A DNA stretch of 64,000 bases from Thunnus maccoyii (Eukaryota > Chordata > Actinopteri > Scombriformes > Scombridae). Where the stretch lies: assembly GCF_910596095.1 (NCBI RefSeq), contig NC_056552.1, positions 15,263,111 to 15,327,110 on the forward strand, given 5' to 3'. Shown in pieces: positions 53,708 to 64,000 of the stretch. The notes beneath the pieces are model-generated. The model was not told the DNA's origin. It searched no databases and was given only the letters and a program-made list of their open reading frames with translations. Position 1 is the first letter of the stretch, and each line of letters starts with the position of its first letter. Position numbers and translations under genes: made by a program.

Positions 53708-54010
53708 CTGCCGCGACCGAGCGCCTCTAGTCCATATTAAAGTTTGGTGTTTTTACTGTTCCCAGTGAGGGAATGCTGCGTTCACACCTCTTCCCGTCCC
53801 TTGGTTGGGTTTTTACTTTTTCTTTTTTTTTTTTTTTTTTTTGGCACGTTTGGAGTCGTTGCTCGTTTCCCAATCTCAGTGACTTCCTCCCTGGAATTAA
53901 GTGCCTGTTGGTAGTAAAGCGTGAGTGCGCGCAGGAGTAGATGCGCGCTCCCGTGAAGGCCTGAGCGGGGAGTGGCAGGTTGAGTCAGCCCGCCCTCACT
54001 TCAAACTGGC
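53708..54010 (-). promoter_or_regulatory. erbb2: erbb2 5' UTR and promoter region
   Basis: Immediately upstream of the erbb2 ATG, this stretch is richer in G+C and CpG than its surroundings. It contains a T-run (about 53821-53841 on +), an AP-1-type TGAGTCA at 53981-53987 and a GC-box core (CCCGCCC, 53989-53995). No TATA box is evident. The transcription start is not determined. Confidence 0.45.
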
Positions 54011-54764
54011 TGTCAGGGGCGGCAGTGACTTTACCATCGGAAAAGGTATTCAACTGTTTGGGGCCCCCAACTAAAAGGCCCCCAAAAACAGCTACAGATT
54101 TATTATGATGATTATGAATGAAAACATTGTACTACTACATTTACAGATAAATGTTACTGGTTATGTTGCAGATTCAGATTTTACTCATAAACATATAACA
54201 ATTAAAATATGATGCATTATTATTGATTAAACTATCCAGCATGATATAAAAGGCACCGGCTAAGGCTACGGAACCAGTGCAATAATTTACAACTATTGAC
54301 AAGGAACGGGATCGTCTACAGGCTGTTGGTCCAGACTGGTTTTCTGTGCAGATAGTAGTTTGTTCTATTGGTACAGAATGGGTTCCCAGAATTTATTGCC
54401 AGTCCTCTTGTAGACCAGTAACCAGACATTTTTTTTACTGTCACATCAGGCAATTTAGTACCGTTAAGTGGGACTTTTTTTTTTTACCACATTTTACTGT
54501 TCTAACCCAAACCATGATCTTTCCTTAACCCTAATCAAGTGGTTTTTGTGCCTAAACCATTTTAACCCAAACCATGGGAACGATTGGCGTATCACCTGCA
54601 AACAAAAACGTTCCTCCATTTTGAAACAATTTGACCTGATCTTGTACAATCAATACCAATGCGCATGCGTAATAATTCCGTACCAACAATAAACGGACTA
54701 TTGACACGGAGGAATCCGTACTTAAAGATTGTTGTCCAATCAACAGTCAGAAACTCAAAGATAC

Positions 54765-55112
54765 AGGGCTGCAACTAACAATTACTTTCATTATTGATTA
54801 ATCTGGCAATTATTTTATTGATTAATCAATTAATTGTTTGGTCCATAAAATGTCAGAAAATGGTGAAAAGTCACGATTACTGTTTCCCAAAACCCAAGGT
54901 GACATCTTCAAATGTCTTGTTTGTCCCGACCAACAATCCACAACCCAAAGATATTTAGTTTACTATATAGAAAACTAAAGAAAATATTTGTTTGTTGTTG
55001 GACATTAATTTCTTAAAGAATGACTCCAAACGATTAATCGATTTTCAAAATAGTTGGCAATTAATTCAGTATTTGGCAACTAATTGATTAATTTGCTAAT
55101 CGTTGCAGCTCT
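54765..55112. repeat. 'ggctgcaac' inverted-repeat element, well preserved
   Basis: Runs from agggctgcaactaacaatta to aatcgttgcagctct. Terminal inverted words (agggctgcaac / gttgcagctct), gattaatcaattaattg arms and the full core (aatgtcagaaaatggtgaaa, aaggtgacatcttcaaatgt, acaacccaaagatatttag) are present. Confidence 0.8.
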
Positions 55113-55316
55113 ACATTCAGTTTACTACCATGTACAGTTTGACAAAGAAAAGCAGCAAAATCTTCAAACCAAAGAAGCTGCAAACAATGAATGTTTGCTA
55201 GAAAAAAATCAATCAATAAATATAAATAAATAATAAATCCATTATGAAAATAGTTTCCAATTAATTTTCTGTGGATCAACCTATCGGTTAATCGCTTACT
55301 TGTTTCAACTCTAGTT
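55113..55316. repeat. Partial copy of the same element, abutting the previous one
   Basis: Starts inside the core (acattcagtttactaccatg), continues through a diverged arm (caattaattttctgtggatc) and ends at ttgtttcaactctag. It abuts the element at 54765-55112 and lacks the left half. Confidence 0.6.
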
Positions 55317-56009
55317 TCTGCATCATATGCGTCAAATCATGCTCGTAGGTTCACTCCTTAAACTCAGATTTTCGACGAGCTCAGAGAAACTTTCCGTGTT
55401 CAGCAAATGAAAGTGAAAACAGTCTTCTAGTGTCAAAGTCTGCACACACGTCATCCTGCACAGTGAAGCTCAAACATCCAACTGAAGTAATAACAGGCAA
55501 AACATTTTCTGAGAGCAGGAGGACTTTAAGTATCAAAAGCAAAGTGGCCACAGACTCACGGTCTATACATACAGTATATTGTAATTGAATTGGCTAATCA
55601 TTAATAATTGATGTATTCACATGTAAGCAGCACTTATATGTTGCAGCCAGTTGAGGTGGAACAAATTTTAACCATTTATTATGTTACAGTTGGGTAGTTT
55701 GGTCTATATGATATAAGATGATCATATTTCAGTATATAAAATGTCTGTTAGGTAAATAGAAGTACAAATACAACAATGTAAAAATACTAAATCCATTACA
55801 AATATTACTCAAAATCATACTCACAAGTAAAAGTAGACAAGTATTATCAGTAAAATGTACTTGAATCATCAAAATTTAAAGTGCTCGTGCTGCAGTTATT
55901 CTTCATGATTTTATATGACATTATTAGTTTGTTATTACTGATGCATCAATGTATTGTCACAACTAGTTGAGATAGTTATAGTTTTACCTGCCTCATACAC
56001 AGTTTAGTT

Positions 56010-56300
56010 TAGTCCAGCGGTTCCCAACCAAGGGGTTAAGACCCTTCCAGTGGGTCACAAGATAAAACTTGTGGGTCGTGAGACAATTAATGTGGTAGGA
56101 AAATAAAAACAAAGTTTTAAGACACAAATTTGTAGTCATGTTTTGGACTTTGGACTGAATCTTTGCTTTTTTGTGAAATAGTGGAGAGTTTCACCTCTTT
56201 GATCGTTGAACAATTATAAAATGAAACCATCTGAGAAGTTTAGAGCTGAACAAGTTATACACATATGAAATGTGACACGAGGATGCATCCAGAGAAAATC
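56010..56300. repeat. Dispersed element with 'ggttcccaacc' left end
   Basis: Starts agcggttcccaaccaagggg and contains 'gggtcacaagataaaac' and 'tgtgggtcgtgagacaatta'. It is related by its terminus to 37582-37822, but the right inverted end is not clear here. Confidence 0.5.
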
Positions 56301-59300
56301 TAAGAAAATACTCAAGAAAAGTACAAATACATCAAAATTGTTTGACCTTCTGGAAAAATGCTTGAGAGCATCCAGGCCAACTCGTTTTTTTACAAAAAGC
56401 CATCAAACTTTCATCTCCAATTCATCTCCATTTGCCCCTCAAATATGTCTCTCTGTATCACATTATTTGTAATTCCAACCTCAAGCATAATCATACATAT
56501 GCCAAGTCAACTTTTTATACCAATTAGTTTTTGTGAGCTATTGAATTTATAGAGGGGAAACATTTTTTTGCAATTCATGAACTGGGAGCATCCTCACATT
56601 TCTTTCACTTTTCTCATGCCCTTCACTTCACAGTCACAAATCAGGAGTTGAAGGAGGAAGAATAAACTCTATTCATCCCAACCTATCCACTCTCCCCACC
56701 CACTGCAGCCAGGGTCAGAGTCCAACCTACTGCACAGAGCTATCAGGAAACAACAAAAAGCTACCCACTAAAGCCAAAGACAACACATGTCCCGGAAATT
56801 TCACAAGGTTTACTGTTCCTGGCCAAACTTAAATGTTTGGTTCCCACCAAAAAAAGTCACTTTTCTGCCATAGAGCACCGTATAAATGCAATTTCTAGGA
56901 CACAGGGTTCCACTGAGGCCTTCAAGGGATGGAGCCAATTTAGCACTCTGGTTAGACGATTTTCTCAGTTGTAAACTTCTGTGAAATGAATAAACCAAGT
57001 TTTATTAGGGAATTCTCAAGCATCAAGTTTTGGATAAAGTTTGCTGGCTCTGTAGAAACATGCAAAACCTCGCAATATTTATAAAAAGTATGCATTTAGA
57101 GGTCAAATGCAAAACTGACGCTTAAATTTACACCTATAATGTGACAAAATATTATATAAGGGGTTGCAAAAATGAGGCTGTGACTCATAAAACATCAGTA
57201 TTTGTTGGGGCTTGTATGGGGTGAAAAGTGAGGGGGCCAGCAAGTGGGTGAGAGATACTGTGTGCAAGTGAGAGAGTCCAAGGACAACTACAGCAAAGAT
57301 TGCAAAAAACGGGTTTCTAAGAATAAATTTTGGACAATCAATATCATCTGCTCACTTAGATCAACCCAGAATCACTAATGTAGGCCTTGAAGAATGTGCC
57401 TTCATGATATAAGAGACATAATAACAGCTTTGACAGAATCTGCACGTGTAATATTCCCACAAATGGCACAAGAGATGAATCACAGACTCACTTACTGAAA
57501 TATGTCCAGAGTGCAAAGAACTATACAATGTCAGCAGTAAAAGGCTGTGCAATAAAGAATAGGTCCATGATCAAATGCATTGATAATAAATAGAAGCAGT
57601 ACAAGGCTTTCAGTTTCAATAGTTTGTCTGGATGATGTGGCACAAAGATTGTGGTAGTTAGATGAGGAAGTTGAGATGAATGGCGGTTGTGGTTTTAATT
57701 GACCTCCATAAGGAAGTGTTTTTATAAAGCTGCTAAAAGTTACATTTAAACATAAAATCCTGCACTTTTACACCTACTCACAAACTTAAATATAAAAACT
57801 ATCTAAATCATAAAAACAGTTTTACATGTAAGAGAACATCCTTGATGTCTGCAGTGAAACAGAGACCAGCACCTCCTGTTCTGAAGTGATTGTACAAAGT
57901 ATCATTGGTCGTGATGATAATACGTTGAAGCAATATGTATAATTCATGGTTGTTTTAGTGTACTTTTTACTTTTCATTTGAATATTTGATAGATTGGTTG
58001 CCCGTTTTTCTTTTTGCATTTATCAGGGATTCAAACACAAATACAACTCATACTGATTTTGTTTGCAATCACTAACAGTCCAAAGCATCTTCATCTTGTA
58101 AATGTGGTACTTAATTCTCCTAATTATATGAATTCTCTGACTTACTTGTCTTTCCTGCTCATGTTTAATTTTATTTTAGCCAATGTCCTATTGTTAGTAT
58201 GTATTAAATTTCATGTCAATTGCTACTGTAGATATTAACGATTTCACACAATGAAAGTGAACTGAAACTAAAATCAAGTTTTTGTGAGTAAAATTCAAGA
58301 TTTTCCTATTTAAGAGGTCAGCTGTAGGGTAAATCCTCATATGAGTATACATATTATTCATCTTGTAATCACTTGAGAGCTGCTCTTAAAGGAGTAAGTT
58401 GCTTGATATCTGTCTTATTATTAATCTGCAAATAATTTTGTAACTCCTTTGGTTCTTCACAGCACTCCTGTTGTGTAATTCTTGGAAGTTTGACAAATCC
58501 AGGTCCAGGTCTCAGAGTAAAGAGATTCTGTGATGAGAGAAAGTTGCCCTTTTCCTCATCTTCTCCTCCTCTTGTCTTACTATATGTTTGTGTAAAATGG
58601 TTTTTGGTCAAATGCCAACAAAGCTCATTCCACAGGATCATATCATTGAGAAATAGAAATAGTCTCATGTAGGAAAAACACACAACCGAGCCCCCGTCCC
58701 TTATCAACAAAGAACACTTTTATTTGTTCCACTTTTTTAAAGATTTTTTTTTTTTTTTTGGTCAAATATTAGATGTGAGGTGGAGGAAAGAGCACTCAGT
58801 GGGAGAGGTGATGGTGCACAGGGCAGCAGATGAGTGAGAGAAGAGGACGGATGTGGCTACTAGTAAGGAAGGAGATTAACAATGAAATGATTCACTGAGC
58901 AAAGTGGGGAGTGGAATTTGTTTAATGAATACTCCTAAACTTACCAAAATAGATACCAATGAAATGATTTAGTCAGTTATTTTCTTACCTGTAGACAAGT
59001 GCTGTCTGTTTTAAATAGGAAACTGACAGCTCTTGTTTTTACAATTTTGTCATAACTGGGGCCCAGACACTTCATTTCATGAACGTTGCTGGTTAATAAA
59101 CATGATTACATCTGATAATATAAGCATTTTTGGCCAGTAGCAGTTAGAATATGTGCTATATATTGTTTCTCATCTCATAAGGTCGGTATCTCTGCCACAA
59201 TTTCAGGAATCTTTTTGCCACCCAAACCTCTCCGTGTCTTTCGTCCTCTGTCTTCCCCCACCCCCATCCCAGGCTGTCTGTCAGCAAAGCTAAATTTACC

Positions 59301-59339
59301 CATCGTCTGCCACACATTCACACAGCAAACCTCGAACAT

Positions 59340-59434
59340 ATATATATATTTACACACACACACTCACACACTCGCACACACAGACACAGTCACACATACG
59401 TCAGTAGTTTTACAAAAGAGTGAGCACTATCTAG

Positions 59435-59465
<31 letters not shown>

Positions 59466-59466
59466 G
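59340..59466. repeat. CA-rich microsatellite region
   Basis: (TA)n followed by interrupted (CA)n, then a second (CA)n run up to 59465. A further CA run lies at about 59944-59965. Confidence 0.85.
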
Positions 59467-61059
59467 CAGTTTCAGTTTGTGATGGCAAAAACAACACAAG
59501 GCAGCGTGTACGCATACACACTCACGTACCAGTCATTGTTCACATTCGCACACAGAAATACAAAAGGCATGGGCAGAATTTCAAACAAAGAAAAAAAAAA
59601 AAAAAAGAAAAAAAGAAACGCACGTAAATGTACACACACCCGTAAAGTGCACATATGGAAGGGGAAACTCTGAGGGATGAAGACATACATGGTCTCAACT
59701 CTGAGAGGGGAAAAAAAAGATTTGATACAAAATAAGAAATGTTATATATATATAAGAAGAAACTTATGGTTATGATACAGTAGGTAAGGCAGGCATGGAG
59801 GGAGATGGAGTATTTTACATGACAGGGCGATATCTGTAAAGCAGCTGGTTGAATGTGTGTGTGTCATTCTGGGGAAATATTGCAGCAAGAAACACAACCA
59901 AATCCAAATACTGGGCGTCAATCAAACACCTTAACACTCATTCACACACACACACACACACACACCACCTTAACCCCAGAATTTATTAGAATCTCTTGAT
60001 TTGCCCCTCATATATGTAAAAAAAAGCTCCACTGACTGAGGCTTCCTGTTGCTTATTTCTTTCTACTTTAAACATTTCCTCGCTTTACTCACACTAAAAG
60101 GCAATCCAGGTGAATAAAAAATAATTTCCTGATCGTCCACCCAATTCAAAAAAAATCAAGTCATCAAAGTAAAACAGAACAACAGAATAAAGCACAGACT
60201 GGTCAACAAAAAAAAGAAAAAAAACAGAATTAAAATAACTAAGGCAGCTGATGAAAAAGAAAATAATAACCTGAAATGATCCTGAAGAGTGTTAAGAAAC
60301 AAAAGCAGCAGTGGAAACAACAGAGGCACAAAAATAAAAGGTGTGATGGTGAGAAAAGAAGAAAAAAAAACACAGTCAGCTAGAATAGCCTCTAAACATA
60401 AACCACCTCCCCCCTCTCTCGAACAATCTGCTGGCAGCCCCCCTTCACAAGGGGCACCTCTCTGTGTCCGCCAGTCCACTTTTGGCATAGATGGAGCCTG
60501 ACAACACGGTGTAGGTTAAGATGGCGTGGCAAGGGATTTGGTGCCATCTATTGTCAGCTGTGGCAAACTGCATTTGTGCAAAGCGAGGTTACTTCAGAGG
60601 GGCTGAAGCTGGTGCGAGCGAGCTTCTGTCAGATCGTTGGGATTCAGGGAATGAAGGAGGGGAGGATTAGGATATGTACCCCAGTCACATTTGGAACTCA
60701 AAAACTGGGTCTGCTGTGGTAGAAAACACTTTTTCCTTCGTCCTGTTTTGTAGTTTTGATAGACGACAAAAAAGAAAAGTAGTGCACATGTCATTACAAG
60801 GCAAAGTAGAGCAAGCATCAATCGTGATAATTCTCATTGAAAATAAAAAAAAAGAGAAACAACATCAAATAAATACAAGAAAATTAAAAAAACGAGAGAG
60901 AGAGAGTGTAAACAAAGTCTACTTTGATGGAAGTCATAGTCGCAAAAGGTGTCATGCATGTCATCTGGGAGGCTGAGCTACTGCCACGTTCGGGTGTGCG
61001 GCTGCCCTGATTGGAGAGGTGCGAGGGTGTAGGCGTGGCGACGAGGCCGTGAGCTCCTC

Positions 61060-63154
<2,095 letters not shown>

Positions 63155-63426
63155 CTGGACGACAGGAACGGAGAGAGCAGTTGAGGTCATAACAAGGTGC
63201 TGAAACTACAGCCAAACTGATCTCAGATTTTTGATGTAGATAAATACCAATACTGATATTTGAGAGTTTCAGCTGATTCATGTTTAACGTAAACACATAA
63301 GTGGAACAAATATTTTTGATTAGAATCTTTTAAATTTTGTTATTAATAAACTGTGACCAAGATATGTACAGTATGTGATATTATACATTTGAGAAATACA
63401 TTTATCAGTGTTCAGTGTATACTAGT

Positions 63427-63892
63427 AGGGCTGCAACCAACAATTATTTTCATTATCGACTAATTTGTCAATTTTTCTCTCCATTAATCGATTAGTTGTT
63501 TAGTCCATAAAATGTCAGAAAATGGTGAAAAATATTGATCACTGTTTCCCAAAACCCATGATGACGTCTTCAAATGTCTTGTTTTGTACACAGCCCAAAA
63601 ATATTCAGTGTACTGTTATAGAAGACTTAAGAAAGCAGAAAAGATTCACAATCAAAAAGCTGAAATCAAAGAATTTGGATATTTTTTTCTTAAAAAATTA
63701 CTCAAAACAATGAATCGAAAATAGTTGGTGACTGTAAATTAAAGAGTACAGTCTTGACCTGCTCTACATGAAAAGTGCCCTGAGATAACTTCTGTTCTGA
63801 TTTGGCGCTATATAAATAAAGTAAAACTGACTTGACTTGATTAATTTAATAGTTGGCAACTAATCGATTAATCAACTAATCATTGCAGTTCT
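63427..63892. repeat. 'ggctgcaac' inverted-repeat element, interrupted
   Basis: From agggctgcaaccaacaatta to aatcattgcagttct, with the usual core (aatgtcagaaaatggtgaaa, gatgacgtcttcaaatgtct, cccaaaaatattcagtgtac). The right arm is split by a second repeat at about 63745-63839. Confidence 0.8.
63745..63839 (+). repeat. Short retroposon-tail-like repeat nested in the element above
   Basis: Contains 'tgatttggcgctatataaat' and ends in acttgacttga, a form that I know as a high-copy fish sequence with a short tandem tail, as in 3' ends of SINEs/LINEs. Flanking words taaatta and ttaattta may be a target duplication. Because it interrupts the host element, it is the younger insertion. Confidence 0.6.
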
Positions 63893-64000
63893 GAAGCTAT
63901 TACTGGCCCATCTGATGAACTGAATGGGCTCCAGTTGGAAAAACCTCTGACTACTTAACTACAAACTATCAACAATAGAATACATCTAGAAACCTTTTTC

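Larger units (their letters stand above)
54011..61059. other. Intergenic between erbb2 and pgap3, repeats and probable pgap3 3' UTR
   Basis: Contains three dispersed elements (54765-55112, 55113-55316, 56010-56300) and a stretch at about 54.37-54.74 kb with 'aacccaaaccatg' words repeated (a further fish repeat). From about 58.7 kb to the pgap3 stop at 61060 the sequence is purine/pyrimidine-skewed with CA runs and may be pgap3 3' UTR. No coding exon is supported; the 113-codon minus frame at 58369-58710 is unexplained. Confidence 0.45.
63155..64000. other. pgap3: pgap3 intron 1 (part) with nested repeats
   Basis: Lies upstream of the first visible pgap3 exon. Mostly an inverted-repeat element with another repeat inserted in it; no exon is visible. 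Confidence 0.6.

Noticed and set aside
58369-58710. 113-codon minus-strand frame between erbb2 and pgap3
   Set aside because: No homology that I recognise, no clear promoter or splice sites; it could be part of a long pgap3 3' UTR. Left unexplained and not called as a gene.
63155-63203. Earlier acceptor (AG at 63200-63201) that would extend the pgap3 exon with an [13 protein letters not shown] reading
   Set aside because: That stretch is a branch-point and pyrimidine tract (tgacctcaactgctctctcc) leading to a better AG before GC TGG ACA, where human PGAP3 homology begins.

Overview
The window is nuclear DNA of a bony (teleost) fish. The genes are split by GT-AG introns, the encoded proteins match vertebrate orthologues, the intergenic DNA is AT-rich, and it carries inverted-repeat and dispersed elements of types that I know from fish genomes. 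All identifications come from reading translations and splice sites by eye; no database search was run.

Layout, left to right. 1-3.4 kb: no firm gene; one candidate minus-strand first exon (559-624) and a dispersed repeat. 3.6-7.2 kb (+): taco1, a mitochondrial translation activator, complete in five exons. 9.6-16.8 kb (+): an ERG-type potassium channel, best called kcnh6, from just before the S1 region to the stop; the exons for the N-terminal PAS domain are not visible here. 19.7-22.1 kb (-): an intron-bearing but broken copy of dcaf7 (WD-repeat protein). 24.3-25.2 kb (+): an intact one-exon rhodopsin-family receptor that I cannot name, with several changed signature residues. 25.6-26.3 kb: a very AT-rich 124-bp tandem array. 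26.3-32.4 kb: repeats and probable erbb2 3' UTR. 32.4-53.7 kb (-): erbb2, a receptor tyrosine kinase, with 28 coding exons read here. 53.7-61 kb: erbb2 promoter, then repeats. 61.1-63.2 kb (-): pgap3, a GPI-anchor remodelling enzyme, lacking only its 5' exon(s), which lie past the right edge.

In human, TACO1, KCNH6 and DCAF7 are neighbours on 17q23 and ERBB2 and PGAP3 are neighbours on 17q12, so the window joins two pieces of one ancestral chromosome region. The genes do not form a pathway; they are an inherited neighbourhood.

Points most worth a second look: a 15-nt in-frame microexon in the erbb2 ectodomain; a one-base shortfall in erbb2 exon 5 that is the only frame break in 28 exons; the decaying dcaf7 copy whose last exon is still open; the channel without visible PAS exons; the receptor with altered DRY, NPxxY and TM1 motifs; and a small secreted-like ORF inside a dispersed repeat.
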